Source of the DNA: Halictus rubicundus
Taxonomy: Eukaryota; Arthropoda; Insecta; Hymenoptera; Halictidae
Assembly: GCF_050948215.1 (NCBI RefSeq)
Contig: NC_135152.1
Span: 3,754,310-3,818,309 of the forward strand
DNA: 64,000 nt
Reading direction: 5' to 3'
Shown here: positions 21,725-33,045 of the stretch, in pieces
Layout of the letters: each line of letters starts with the position of its first letter
Numbering within the stretch: position 1 is the stretch's first letter
The notes under the pieces: model-generated
Databases searched by the model: none
What the model was told of the DNA's origin: nothing
Seen by the model: only the letters and a program-made list of their open reading frames with translations
Position numbers and translations under genes: made by a program

Positions 21725-22467
21725 TAGTGTTCCTGATTTCTCAACATTTTTCATTTCTCGAGAAATGAGAAATAAGACTATATTTCTCGAAATTTCTCGA
21801 GAATTTTTAATAAAATAAAAAAATATTGGGAAACTTATAATATTTGGAATATCGTTAATGATATTTATCGAAAGGGCAAAAAACTTTAACTCAGTGTTTA
21901 TCCCTGTTCAATATGTACATAACTTTAAAAACAAGGAAAAAATAGACGCCAAATATAACCGATAAATTTATTTCTTTAAAACCAAACTTTTATAAAGTGA
22001 AACATTACGCTTTTCTTTTGAAATGACTTCTTAAGAAGCATAATGCGTCTAATGTAGAATCAGACAATCTACTTCTTTTTTTTTTATAACAACATCTGTA
22101 GCCGTAGAAAAATTTCTTTCATTTTGCGTGGATGTTGGCTTTATCGTATACAGAACATCCAAAAGTTGCTGAAGATTGGGTGTCACATCGACATGCATTC
22201 GCAACAATTATTATAAATTTTCACATCGCAAACATGCATACGTAGGCATTGATATGCTGCCTGTAGATATACTTATACGTACGCGATTGATTAGTAATAT
22301 GCAATTTGAGTGAACTGAAAATTCATTTCCGAAAATATGTTATAAAATAAATGAGATTCATAAGAATTTTCCTAGATTGAAATTTCTCGAGAAATACTGG
22401 AATTTCTCGAGAAATGAGAAATAATCGATTATAAAATTTCTCGAGAAATTCTCGAGAAGGAACACTA
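21725..22467 (-). mobile_element. hAT transposon remnant (743 bp)
   Basis: Tips TAGTGTTCCT and AGGAACACTA with a perfect 8-bp duplication. The subterminal zones carry the palindrome TTTCTCGAGAAA several times at both ends, probably transposase-binding sites (inference). The interior keeps only the 3' part of a hAT transposase on the minus strand. Most of the gene is deleted, so this copy could move only with transposase supplied by a relative. The intact duplication suggests a fairly recent insertion. Confidence 0.93.
22005..22207 (-). pseudogene. hAT transposase C-terminal dimerisation fragment
   Basis: A minus-strand frame reads LLRMHVDVTPNLQQLLDVLY, then TIKPTSTQNERNFSTATDVV. After a ten-base A run the match continues in the next frame as RSRLSDSTLDALCFLRSHF and stops near 22005. 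P-x-S-x-x-x-E-R-x-F-S followed by R-x-R-L is the signature of the hAT C-terminal dimerisation domain. The frame slips at the homopolymer, and upstream sequence has stops. The DDE catalytic core and BED finger are absent. Confidence 0.88.
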
Positions 22468-22508
22468 GTTAAGAGGTTAATGAACCTTGGTGGTAGGTTT
22501 AGCGTTAA

Positions 22509-24403
22509 TACGAAATCGGACGCGAACTTTTACAGTGATACAATTGTAATGGTTGGTATCGATGGGTGAACTAAATTTTTCTCACGTTAACAAAATTCGT
22601 CCAAGAAGAGGTGGTGCTTCAACGCAATTCTAATTTCCGTCGAATTTTCGGAAAACTTGGCGAAAGCGATGCAGTATGTTTTCAGCGGGCTGGCGGGTTC
22701 GCAACAAACGCGAAAAACAAATCTGCGGTATGAGCGGAATCAAAGGGGGAGATTTGCTTTCGCGCCGATAGCCACGCGCCAGGAAAGAGAGAAGGCGAGA
22801 GAGCCCGAAGAGCGTATTCGTGTTTCGTCGTTGCTGCGGTTCCGCGTTGGTGCACGCGGTTCGCGAGTGCCTGGAAATGGACTGCTTCGTTTCGAAAATG
22901 CGAGCTGCCTCTCCGCCAAATGGATATGATTCACTGCGGGGGACAGCGGGCTCGAAATAAACCCGGCGATTTATGCGACAGGCTGCTCCACACCCGCTAC
23001 ATTCATGATCCGCTGTCCCCTTGTGCTTGATCGAAATTTTTACACAGAAAAAGTCACCTTCTATCCGGAGAACCACGATTCCCTTCACAAATCCATTGAT
23101 CAGCTGCGAACGACAGCAACTTACTTGCGAACAACCTTCAGAGATGACAATAGAGGGAAACATTTTAAGGATGAGAACAGACAGTGAATGGCACAACGTA
23201 TTGAATAAGACCAAGTTCGAGTGAACGTTCTATCGGCAAACCATCGCATGCTACAACATTATAGGGCACTTTAGGGCGTATCAGAGCAGGGCTGGAGCAG
23301 CTCCAGCCAGCTCTAACGCACACCCAGATGCCTCCCACCGGGGAATTCGATTCAAAGAACAATAGAACCCGGAATCGAATGACTGGGAACATTGAAGGAC
23401 CACTCTAAGGAGCGGGGTCAGGCTCAAGTTCCTCCGGTTAGGGCTTTCTTCGGGGACTCTAGTTCCCCAAGGTCTCCGTTTCCAGATAGAGCCACGGTTT
23501 CTAACCAAACGATTGCGTCACGCCGAGCGTCTTCGTTTGCCCAGCAACCCGGCGAAACTTGGGGAAATCTGTTTCACGGGGGAGCAAAGCTCGAGAACGA
23601 TGGAGACAGGGGTGGTGTGGGTGTATAGTTCTCTAGTCTATGGTTCCGGGGTTGTAGCGACACGTGCTCCAGTTCATCGCTCGCAGATTTCAACCGGGGA
23701 CCCTCGAGCTCTTGTTCAGCGACTCGGACGCGCGGCAGATCTCGAACAACCGGGCAAAAATCTACGAAATTCTGAGGGTTGGACTCGAAGGGTGAAGATT
23801 CGAAATTCCGAACTCGTCGCACGGTGTCTCACGAACTTTCAGAGTCACGTACCCGTCGAAGATGGATATCCAAATCACCCGAAGGCTCCGCGGATTTGTT
23901 CAAGCGTTATTAATAAAGGGAAACTGCGCTCGCCATTTGCATACGGCGAGACGGTCGCATCCTGTGTGTAGATCAGGATTTCCGTTTATGAAAATCAGGC
24001 TGGTCGAAGGAGAACGTTTCTAAAAGTGCTTGGATATGTTCAACGATATATGTATATTCAATTCTTTCTTGTTTCAAGGATTTCGAAGCTCGCTATCGAT
24101 CCAGCACTGTGCTCTGACTTTTCTGAATGTTCTGCTGAAAATTTTGATGAAATCTTCAGAACACGCATAATTCGCCCAGATCTACAAAACGTATTTTTAA
24201 AATTTTTCAGTGTATGCGCGAATAAAAAAATTGTGAACTTTTAGTATTTTCTCTGGGATTCCGATCAACTGAATGTTTTCAACATTTTGTTTTCACGTGA
24301 TTTAGTGAACCAATCGAACTGCTAAAAAAAATTCAAGTCGTATGATTCAATATTAAAAAAGTGATCGTCCTTTTAAAAGTGTCCGAACATTATTGTGATT
24401 CAC
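22509..24403. other. No gene recognised
   Basis: A lone tip of the TTAA subfamily 2 type (GGTGGTAGGTTTAGCG plus TTAA) ends at 22508; its partner was not found. Frames at 22630-23214 and 23513-23971 are GC-driven, overlap others and lack domains. Confidence 0.45.
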
Positions 24404-24407
24404 TTAA

Positions 24408-24913
24408 AGGGGCCGGCAGGCATTTGACCTTGACTGCCACGCTATGTTACGCTGTGCCTTTTTTTCTAGACATTTGACGTCTTAAATAAGTAAGTAATCA
24501 ATTAAAAATGCATACCACCGTGTTTGTACATGTCTTTGCTACGTCTGTCCAGAGCCTTTTTTCGATACGAACGCTAAATCTCTCGAAATTAAAAGTATCT
24601 CTCTGCGGCAGCCATCTTATGACGTCATACTTGCTTCAGAAAGCGAGTTTTCTGCCGAATATTACAGATTACTCTGGACAGACGTAGATTGGACTTTTAG
24701 CAAACACAAGTGACCACTTTTAAACTGCTCATTGCAATATTGAAGCGTCAATTTGTCAAGATTTTGACCCTTGTCAAAGACGTGTACAAACACGGTGGTA
24801 TGCATTTTTAATTGCTTACTTGAGTAAGTAAGTACTTAAGACGTAAAACGTCTAGAAAAAAAGGCACAGCGTAACATAGCGTGACAGTCAAGGCCAAATG
24901 CCTGCCGGCCCCC
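24408..24913 (+). mobile_element. 506-bp TTAA-flanked TIR element, copy 1
   Basis: Between TTAA at 24404-24407 and 24914-24917. Inverted ends of about 130 bp start AGGGGCCGGCAGGCATTTG; the right end starts with the same motif inverted. The centre contains TGACGTCA at 24620-24627, a perfect CRE/ATF-type palindrome. No coding frame. The TTAA duplication and GGGG-type tip fit a piggyBac-like MITE (inference). Confidence 0.9.
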
Positions 24914-25460
24914 TTAAATGAGAGAAATGCATCACAGTGTCACAAGTCCCACAAAAACACTGTAGCTCTCGCTACACAGTGGAGTAGGACAGGAAAAGGG
25001 AGACCTTTCAAAGATCAAGAGATCCTAGTTGAGCATCGTCGAAAACCGCGTATCAACCAGCCTAGGTCATCGTTGGCTTCTCGGATTCGATTTCTTTTTT
25101 CCGGGCTGGACATTTTTCCAGCAGAAAGTCGTTAAGCCCCTCGGAAATGGACTCTGTCGGGCCCGCTCAATATTTCAGGGCAATTAGGTGGCGATCCACA
25201 TTCGGCGCTTGGGTTCTGAATAATTCAGCGAAAGTCCCGAGTGAAAATAAACGGAGGCTCGTCTCGCCGGATCGTCGTCCATTACTTAGCGTCCGTTAAC
25301 GCGTTTTGCCTGTAGACGCGCCAGAATGCAGCTCGCTGTCGTCGACCTTAATCGGAGATACACGACTCGGTGTCTCCGGATCCGGAACCTATGGGAATAT
25401 CTCTGACGGGACCTGCTAGGCAGCCTAGGCAGTCTGTGTATGTTGTACGGATATATACGC

Positions 25461-25484
25461 GTGTATGTGTGTGTGTGTGTGTGT
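25461..25484. repeat. (GT)n microsatellite
   Basis: About 24 bases of GT; the only GT tract this long in the window. Confidence 0.93.
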
Positions 25485-25736
25485 CTAGCTGCGTTGCTAA
25501 TTGCCTCGTGCTCGATGCCTGCGATCTCGAGTTCGACCCCGATTACCACCCCCGAGGGCTGGTTCGATCGTTTGGGGGGACGAACGGCGTTGATAGGAAA
25601 CAACCAACCCCGAGACGGCTCTCTCTTTCGATCGAGAAACAATGCCACGAAAAATACACCGTTCGTTCGCTCCACGAAGCCATTAGATCGAGGAGAACGC
25701 TCGCATTTGTTCAACCCTTGACAATGTTATATTTAA

Positions 25737-25897
25737 CACCGGGCAAATTTTTTAATTCGCGATTATTAAGACTGTGAAGATACACCCATTGAAAACTCTC
25801 AATCTTATCTTTATTGCAATCAAAATCGCTAAAAATTTGAATAAATCCTTTTGTCATTTTTGTACACTAATTTAAAAGTATCACTGTAAACCTAGTG
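25737..25897 (+). mobile_element. TTAA-flanked MITE, subfamily 1 (decayed, short)
   Basis: TTAA at 25733-25736 and 25898-25901. The right tip CTGTAAACCTAGTG is good; the left tip is degenerate. ATTATTAAGACTGTGAAGAT inside matches the copy at 1324. 161 bp. Confidence 0.65.
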
Positions 25898-26673
25898 TTA
25901 AGGGCGTTCAGGGTTCACCTCTACACAAGCAAATTTTCTGAAGTAGAAGGAAGAGGTGTATAATAATTTCTTATTTGATTAAGACACTACCTGTTTTTAT
26001 TGTTGAAAGATTCTGTGGTGTTTCTGTCACGTATTCAGAGAATTTTGAAATAGTCCTCATTAAAGTTTGTAGCCAAATTTTCAAGGGTCGATTTCACCAC
26101 CTCAAACTGAATACAGTCCTGGAGATACACATGTCCCCAAATTTTCATAATTTTTTGAATTGCCGGACTCGGGAACACTCGTTGTGGTAGAGGCAAAATG
26201 GGGATCGGCCGTGGACACTTAACCGTGGTCTACTGTAGCGGTCTCCGATTTTAATGTAATTTCGCCTGGGAATTCACCGTACTGTAAATTAATGCGATCA
26301 GGCAACGTGATGGGAATAGAATTTCTGTACAATAGACGATTATGGTTGATCGATCGAATGGGAGATCGTTCATGTTTCGTGTCGGAGATCGTAGAAAGGA
26401 AAAAGCTTGGAAGGGTCGACGAGGATCGCGACAGGCCTGTTCCCTTAATTCGTGTTCCAGGAGGGGCCGAGTGCAATTACATCGGGAAGAAGGTTCGGAA
26501 TACGCTAGACAAGTGGCGGCTGGAGAGGCCGACGAAATTCTGGGAGCGGGTTAAAAGTGGTGAGGCCTCCTTTGGCCCGGTGAAAAACCGGAGCCCCTCG
26601 AGGGGAACACGGTTGTCCCGTAATTTCGAAAACACTTCGCGCACGCGGACACGTCCTATGCACGATGAAAGCT

Positions 26674-26728
26674 GCTCTCTCTCTCTCTCTCTCTCTCTCT
26701 CCCTGTCCCCCCTTCTCTCTCTCTCTTT
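26674..26728. repeat. CT microsatellite (interrupted)
   Basis: Two CT blocks around a C-rich interruption. Confidence 0.93.
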
Positions 26729-26943
26729 TCGCCACTTGTCACGATTTTCGCCCTCCTCGACGCTGATCCGAAATGAACGAGCAACAAGCCTCCCCGGAAT
26801 CGGAGACTTCGTCGATATTCTGCGATCCGAGAATCGATAGTCCCTGCAAATTCCTGTTCTACATTTTACTGACATTGTAAATCCAGAGTGGCTTCTCTTC
26901 CATTTTCAGGAACATCGGTCAAATCACAATCACACGACCATCT

Positions 26944-27135
26944 ACAGGGTGTCTCACCTAACTCGAGCATCTAAAATATCACGCTTGTTTTTTATGGTAG
27001 AAAAACATGTCAGAGGAAAACATTAGTTGGCCCGGAGGGGCAAATATTATGACAGGCAAGAAAATTTGTTCAAGGTTATATTTTTTGAGATTTCAAGGTC
27101 ATCGAAGTCTTTTTCAAAATGAACTGATATATGTA
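26944..27135 (+). mobile_element. Solo left arm of a CAGGGTG-type element
   Basis: Starts TACAGGGTGTCTCACCTAAC. The following 170 bp follow the same layout as the left arm of the element at 54677, including TTTGAGATTTCAAGGTCATCG. No right arm was found. Probably a broken Tc1/mariner-type element with long ends. Confidence 0.5.
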
Positions 27136-27246
27136 GATATAAATGTAGGGATGTGAGTGTGACTGAGTCAGGATGTATGGTTGTAAATGCGACTATGTGT
27201 GGTGTGAGACGCTGAGCCGCGTCGATAGCGTTTTGCTTTTCGAAGG

Positions 27247-27336
27247 AACGTTTTTGTTCGTCGTAACGTTTTTGTTCTTCGTAACGTTTTTGTTCTTCGT
27301 AACGTTTTTGTTCTTCGTAACGTTTTTGTTCTTCGT
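27247..27336 (+). repeat. 18-bp minisatellite, five units
   Basis: Five units of AACGTTTTTGTTCTTCGT; the first has one substitution. The unit is a multiple of three, so an open frame across it encodes a VTFLFF repeat. I see no reason to call it a gene. Confidence 0.95.
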
Positions 27337-28082
27337 ACCGGAGCAGGTTCAGTTGAGCGAGAGTCGCGAGCGAGTTAGTTGTCGAGACCGCGAATATCGA
27401 ATTGTAGCTTGAGACGTCGAACTAAGATAAAGTATTTTAGTGAAATCGGTGTCAATCACTTCACCCGATACGTCACACCTGAGACGTAGGAGTTCAACAT
27501 ATTCCTACATAAATAAATTCATAAATAATAGATATAAATTCACAGACTGATCCATGAAATCACAAAACATCGTCTCGAACCGTCGCAAAGAAACTAATAA
27601 AATCCTTTTTCATTTTGACCAGATTTCTCATTTTTCCAAGAACGTACAAACGATCAAGGTAACTGACGCTAGTAGCTTCGAAGAGAGATGGTTAACGCTC
27701 TTGAAGGGGCACTAACAGTTTCTGAAATCAATTTCCAAGGACACCCAGACCAAGGGCTTCTTCACGGTTGGTTCCCCGCCGCACATTAACAGTTTATGCA
27801 ACGAGGGCGCGAGGGGATTGAAACATTGAAACCGGCTTGCAGCCCCGAATCGGCAGACTGGATCGGCTCGGCTCGGCTCGGTTCGAGGATGGAGAGGTGG
27901 GAGGCCATCCCGAAATTCGAACACGGCCGGTGAATATTTCAATCGAATACCGAATATCCTTCGCCTCGATTTACCGTGCGATCCGCGTACGCGTGTTCCT
28001 GAAGGAATTTTAAAAATTCACCCGCCGTCCCAGGCCGAGTTCGCTGCTCGAGGTGGTGTAGCCACCCTCTCTATCTCTTTTT

Positions 28083-28119
<37 letters not shown>

Positions 28120-28458
28120 ACCGGACCTCGAGTATCGATTCGCAAGAGGCGGGAAGAGAACGACGCTTTAATTAGCCTGTTACGCGATCAACGATGAAGA
28201 ACACGCGAAGATGCCTCCGCGAATTCGACCGGGAACTAGTTGGAATCACGTGAAACGCGAAACCGAACCGTTATTGGCTGCCTGATGGAACCCCTTCAAG
28301 AGGACTCGAAGAGATTGCTGGAATATCTGGAATTTTTGTTTCACAAATAGGCTGATGCCTTTGCGGCAAAAATGCGAGCAGTTTAAAACGGCGAAGACGT
28401 TCGAAGAATTAAAAAATATATTATTTTCAGTTGAACCTGTTGAAAAGGTAACCAGCTT
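27337..28458. other. No gene recognised
   Basis: CT tract at 28087-28118; otherwise unremarkable. Confidence 0.5.
28087..28118. repeat. (CT)n microsatellite
   Basis: About 32 bases of nearly pure CT. Confidence 0.95.
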
Positions 28459-28532
28459 TCTATTTCACTCCGGTTTGTCGCAGTTGGGGTAGACAATTTT
28501 TATTATGCGTAAAGATCCACGGTCTACATCAT
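28459..28532 (+). repeat. Family C right-end fragment
   Basis: TATTTCACTCCGGTTTGTCG, then TATTATGCGTAAAGATCCAC and GGTCTA. Matches 56780-56847 over more than 70 bp by eye. Confidence 0.6.
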
Positions 28533-28586
28533 GACACGCATGAATCGTGTCGTACAATTGCTATGAAATAATAGGGAGACTGTTAA

Positions 28587-29055
28587 CCCTCGGACTCCTG
28601 CGAGTTCTAGACCTATGCCGGAGTCATTTCTGACCCACGCCTGTGTTTCACTACAGTTTTCTTTCGGTATAAGACGATGGCTCGGGACCGGCTTTCGTCG
28701 TATTTCGGATGAAGAAAAGAAGAGGGGATAGCGATTTTCTTATTTCGAAATGAAAAGCGTCGTCTTATGTCGGAATAAAATTGTACACATTCTCCCCACC
28801 GCTACGGGTCACAAATGAACACGTTAATTGCCGAATTGTAACCTCCCAAAAATCCAAAAGAAAAAAAAAATCAGAGTAATTTATTAAATAATAGAAAGAT
28901 AAAATTTCTAATAGTGAATATTCCATGAACCTTTCGGCATCCTTTAGCACGAATATAAATTTATTTTCTGAACCTGTTCAAAAAACAGTGTCACCCAGAT
29001 ACATATGACCGACGTTCTAAATTAAAAGAAAGAGAACACTTTGACCTGCAGAGGG
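28587..29055. mobile_element. 469-bp TTAA-flanked element
   Basis: TTAA at 28583-28586 and 29056-29059. Short inverted tips CCCTCGGACTCCTGC and GACCTGCAGAGGG. No coding frame. Tips are imperfect, so confidence is moderate. Confidence 0.6.
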
Positions 29056-29671
29056 TTAAAAGTGGATTAACAAGCCTGAAGAATTCCGATTCGAGGATTG
29101 AAATAGTTTGGAGTAGAGAAAGCCGAAACGATCGAATATTTAACCGCAGCTGGTTCAAGAATAGATCCTGGAACCAGCAACTAGTATAATATTGGATAGT
29201 TCGCAGGAAGACAGACAGGGGGCTGATTGGAGACAGTTAAAATCTGCAGGAGGACCTTCTCACCGGAAACCACCGACAGGATATGAACCTTTTCCCGGGA
29301 CGAAGTCGGATATCCGTTTCGCGGGTGTTGGCTGGTTGGGAGAACGCGGCCGCGCGCGGGGACGAAATATTTCGTTAAAGTCCCGTGTCGCGTTAGCGTC
29401 GATCGTGGTTTCTCATCGTGTCCCTAACTCCATTAAAGCGTCTCGGTGTTCTTTGAAAGTGCTTTGCATAAAGTAGAAGCCATTCCCGGTAATGATGATC
29501 GACGTTACGCCGCGCGTCCTACCGGAGGCTTTCCCCGAAGTTATATTTGATTTAATTAGCGGATATGAGGTTATAAATCGTGGAAACGAGAAACGTCAGG
29601 TTTAATAAGTGCCCGTATTAAGTAAGCGCGACGGCATTATTCAGGCGTCCGTCTAAACTACGACAATGCTT

Positions 29672-29689
29672 CCCCCCCCCCCCCCCCCC
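29672..29689. repeat. Poly-C run (18)
   Basis: Eighteen consecutive C. Such runs are unstable, and the exact length may be an assembly estimate. Confidence 0.95.
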
Positions 29690-31107
29690 GCACCACGGAA
29701 AACCGTTTCCCTCCACCGAAATGAATTCACGGTGAACTTTCCGCACTTTTGCTCCGTGTACACTTCTCGCCCCTCGTTAGCCAGTTTTCCGGGCAGCCGG
29801 GATCTATTATCTGCTCCCGCTGCTTCGCTATTTTGCTAACAAAGACGATTTTGGACACCGGAAACCACCCTCCGCTTATAGACACTGAAATGCTGGGCTG
29901 AACGCTAAATTTAGGTTCCGCGTATTTTGGTTTACCGTCGTCGAAATTGTACAGATGATTCTGCGGGAAATGACTGATTTATTTATTCATATATTCGATC
30001 ATGGTGCGCGTCTCTCAAGATCCAGGGTCCGGTCTGTTTTAGCGCTGGATCGATACGATGTTAATTTGTTCGATGAAAAACTATTTCACTGTGTCTGACA
30101 GGCAGTCTCATAATTGGTGGCACACGCTTTAACCCCTCGAGTTCGATACGGATATTGCATGATGTTAGGGATATTCCTGTCTTCGATATTTTCCGTAAGT
30201 ATGTTTGTCACCAGAGTCAGTACGGTGTACCAATATCGTCGTCGAAGAGTTAAATCAGAACCATTTTTTCATAAATGGACCGAATGGTTTCAGTTTTGTT
30301 TTTTTGCTAAGCTAAATTAGGATTCGTTTACTAGACGTCATGTAACGATCATTTTGGAGAGATTGCGGTTGGCATAAATTATGAAAAGAATAGTAAAAGT
30401 TGCTGTTCACAATGTTTGTGTTGGTGCCAGTAACGAAAGTTTAAAAAACATGTTTCGTGGATTCATTCGAATTCTACTGAAAATGTTTGGATGATGCTGA
30501 AAACACACGATTAACACTAAACGATATACACGATTAACGAAAAGCAATCCTAAAAATTTGAGGACCCAATGCTCAATCGTGTACAATTAATGAAACGAGC
30601 AAGAAAACTGCAATTAAATAAAATCATGCGACACAGAGGAAAAACATTTCGCAGCCTCGCAGAGCGGCCTTAATCGAAAGAAGCGTCGCGTCGTTCCCGG
30701 CGCCCTCCCCCCTCCCCCGAGCCCATTATCTCTGCGGCTCTGAGCCACAAATCACGATTTAAATTATGCCCCGTATCATTAGCCTCGTACCAACAGACCC
30801 ATTGCAATTTCTCACGTCTTCAGATTAGCCGGGGCGACGCCCGAAACGCCCCGGCGAATCTCCTTCGACAAAACACGACAATTATTAATCTGGAGGACTC
30901 CCCCTCTGCGAATCTCGTATCCGGCAACCACCCTGCACCCTGCACCCTGCACCCTCCCTGCACCGACAACGTTTCTTCCGGCCCGGTGATTCGTCATCGA
31001 AGTGTTCCTTGAGCCCGCGATAATTCGAAATCGTCGTTCGTGCTGTGCGTATCTCACCAACCCTCCGAAACCGACATCCGGCATTATCGTTGCATGATTT
31101 AGACTGG

Positions 31108-31113
<6 letters not shown>

Positions 31114-31145
<32 letters not shown>
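31114..31145. repeat. (CT)n microsatellite
   Basis: About 32 bases of CT. Confidence 0.95.
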
Positions 31146-31148
<3 letters not shown>

Positions 31149-31258
31149 TGTGGTAGCAGATAAGTCGCACGTGTGCACGGAAATGGGAAACGAAACACGC
31201 ATTAACGTTGTTACCAACCGTCTCGATTTTCATCAATTACATGTCACAAAACTCTATA

Positions 31259-31449
31259 CAGTGATTTCTCTATGCATGTCGCCAAGGCCTGGGTGATAAA
31301 CGTCGCGGAATTATCCCCACTACTGCAGGGTATACCCCGTGAGGGGCCGCGAAACTCGAGAGGCCTCGGACGCCAGGGAATGTAAACATAATACCACTCG
31401 GGTATGTCTCCTGGTCCATATATATACACTTGACATTTATCGAGAATTG
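31259..31449 (+). mobile_element. Family A MITE, copy 4
   Basis: TA at 31257-31258, tip CAGTGATTTCTCTATGCATG, full core (TCGCGGAATTATCCCCACTA, GGGTATACCCCGTGAGGGG, CCTCGGACGCCAGGG, CTCGGGTATGTCTCCTGG). The right tip ends GAGAATTGTA, having lost a few bases compared with GAGAATTCACTGTA. 191 bp. Confidence 0.85.
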
Positions 31450-31545
31450 TACGACGACTCTCTACATTGCCTACAGACTATTTAAATAAATTTTTGCAAT
31501 TTTTAGACATCGATGCCATATAGAAAATTAATAAGAATTCATTAT

Positions 31546-31885
31546 AACAAGAATTTCATCTGAAACCACTTCCCTGGCCGTCATGGTAGAATTCCTATCA
31601 CTGCTACTTCTTCTTCGAGCATGACAGAGCCAAGCAAGTGCAGGAAAGCTTTCGAAGGACCATCTAAGCAAGATGAGAACAGTGAAGCACTAAAGCTAAA
31701 GATTTTCAGGGTATAATAAGAATTCAATGCAACCGTACTTTCATCTGAACGAGCTTTCCTGGCCATCCCCGTGCAAAAATCGCGAAAAGGAAACAGAGAA
31801 CTAGAATTCCTATCGCTGTTGCTTCTCCCACAAGCATAACAGAGTACGGCAAGTGCAGGAAAGGTTTCCGAAGGCCAGCTAAACT
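31546..31885 (+). repeat. Two diverged ~215-bp direct repeats
   Basis: GAATTCCTATCACTGCTACT at 31589 recurs as GAATTCCTATCGCTGTTGCT at 31804. Both are followed by GCAAGTGCAGGAAAG and a TTTC-CGAAGG block. Minus-strand frames through both copies have no known domain. Confidence 0.75.
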
Positions 31886-32041
31886 GATGGCGTCGAGGCT
31901 CCGTAGATTCGCGGGGGTATTCGGAGCCCACCAATTTCCGAACAGCTTGTGCAAGCAGACGTTCAATATGTAAATGAAAACACGGGAAAGAGGAGAAAGA
32001 TGGAGCGAGCTGGTGCGAGAAAGAGTATAGGTGGATAGAGA

Positions 32042-32089
<48 letters not shown>

Positions 32090-32690
32090 GGGATAGAGGA
32101 TGGAACGAGAAACCCCGAGACTCATAACGATAGATTTCCCCCTGCGTGTCGTCCCCGTCGCCCTTCTTCTTCTCCTGGTGTTCCAGGTTAAAACGCCTAA
32201 CCGCCGCAGCACACAACCGGGCCCCGGGTACACGGGATTACAGCGTGTAAGAGGGTGCGCGCCGGTGGAGAAACCCCTCGTGAAAGCTCGACGGGTGATA
32301 AATAATCAGATTAATGAAAAATATTTCCTCGCCGGCACGCGATCCTCGGGGCCAGGACGCCTCTCCTCCGCCTTTTCCGGGTTACACCTGATCCTCGCGG
32401 GGATACAGGTTCGCTTGTTCGGTTCGTTTAGGGCTGGGGAATTTTGTCGCTCGGCAGACCAGGCCATTTGCAACGCGGGCGATATTGGAATACTTGCCGC
32501 GAGACGAGCCCGAGAGTATTATCGTCACGCTCTGCCGAGACGAAGTGTTTGCGCACTCGGTTTTCTTATAATCAACAAAAAACCTGGGGGATACTAGTTG
32601 CCAGGAAAGTGCACCATGTGGAAATTTAATAATCGCTTGCGATCATGTGTATCGGGTTGATTCGCCCTCCGGTTTTGTTCAATGACCAGG
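31886..32690. other. No gene recognised
   Basis: GA tract at 32045-32085, then GC-richer sequence with a 165-codon frame (32100-32597) lacking any recognisable domain. Confidence 0.45.
32045..32085. repeat. (GA)n microsatellite
   Basis: About 41 bases of pure GA. Confidence 0.97.
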
Positions 32691-32694
32691 TTAA

Positions 32695-32847
32695 GGGACC
32701 CAATTACTGTGCCAATTAATTATACTTACTTTTAAAGCACAATGAATATTAAAGGAGAGATATTAAATTTTCACTTTTACCTCTTTTTTAATACTTATTA
32801 TGCTTTAAAAATAAGTATAATTAATATAGGCACAGTTTTTGGATCCC
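32695..32847. mobile_element. 153-bp palindromic MITE
   Basis: Starts after TTAA (32691-32694) with GGGACCCAATTACTGTGCC and ends with GGCACAGTTTTTGGATCCC before TTAC, a likely mutated TTAA. The arms pair through TTAATTATACTTA and TAAGTATAATTAA. Non-coding. Confidence 0.75.
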
Positions 32848-32853
32848 TTACCC

Positions 32854-33044
32854 TAGACTGCGGATCTTTGTGCAAAATTTTCTGCTTGGATTGCAAGAAA
32901 CAAGAGCTAAATAAAAATATCTCTATTTCCTCGATGATTTTAACACGTTGAAAGTAACATATCGGTGCACTTAAATTTTGAACATTTTTCCACTGTTTTA
33001 TATTTCACTCATTTTTGTTATAAACCCGTAAAACCCCCAGTCTA
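32854..33044 (+). mobile_element. Family C MITE, full copy 1
   Basis: Left tip TAGACTGCGGATCTTTGTGC; right tip ATAAACCCGTAAAACCCCCA ending in GTCTA. The interior includes TGGATTGCAAGAAACAAGAG. The two ends are inverted repeats of each other, which makes this a TIR element rather than a simple dispersed motif. 191 bp, no coding frame. Target duplication unclear. Confidence 0.7.
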
Positions 33045-33045
33045 T

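Larger units (their letters stand above)
21717..22475. repeat. 8-bp target duplication pair of the hAT element
   Basis: GTTAAGAG at 21717-21724 and again at 22468-22475, exactly flanking the element. Eight-base duplications are diagnostic of hAT transposons. Confidence 0.95.
24918..26943. other. No host gene recognised
   Basis: Contains a GT tract (25461-25484), a TTAA element (25737-25897) and a CT tract (26674-26728). Frames at 25286-25777 overlap on both strands across the GT tract; those at 26292-26875 overlap across the CT tract. Confidence 0.45.
29060..31258. other. No gene recognised
   Basis: An 18-C run lies at 29672-29689 and a CT tract at 31114-31145. A CACCCTGCAC unit is repeated three times near 30930-30962. 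Confidence 0.5.

Noticed and set aside
21605..22508. TTAA element spanning the hAT insertion
   Set aside because: Only the right tip (GGTGGTAGGTTTAGCG) matches subfamily 2; the left TTAA is not followed by a matching tip.
26292..26875. Overlapping 182- and 132-codon frames on opposite strands
   Set aside because: Both run through a CT microsatellite and are antisense to each other.
30355..30510. Similarity to the DNA upstream of the palindrome at 38278
   Set aside because: Shares AATAGTAAAAGTTG and scattered matches only; not enough to call a copy.
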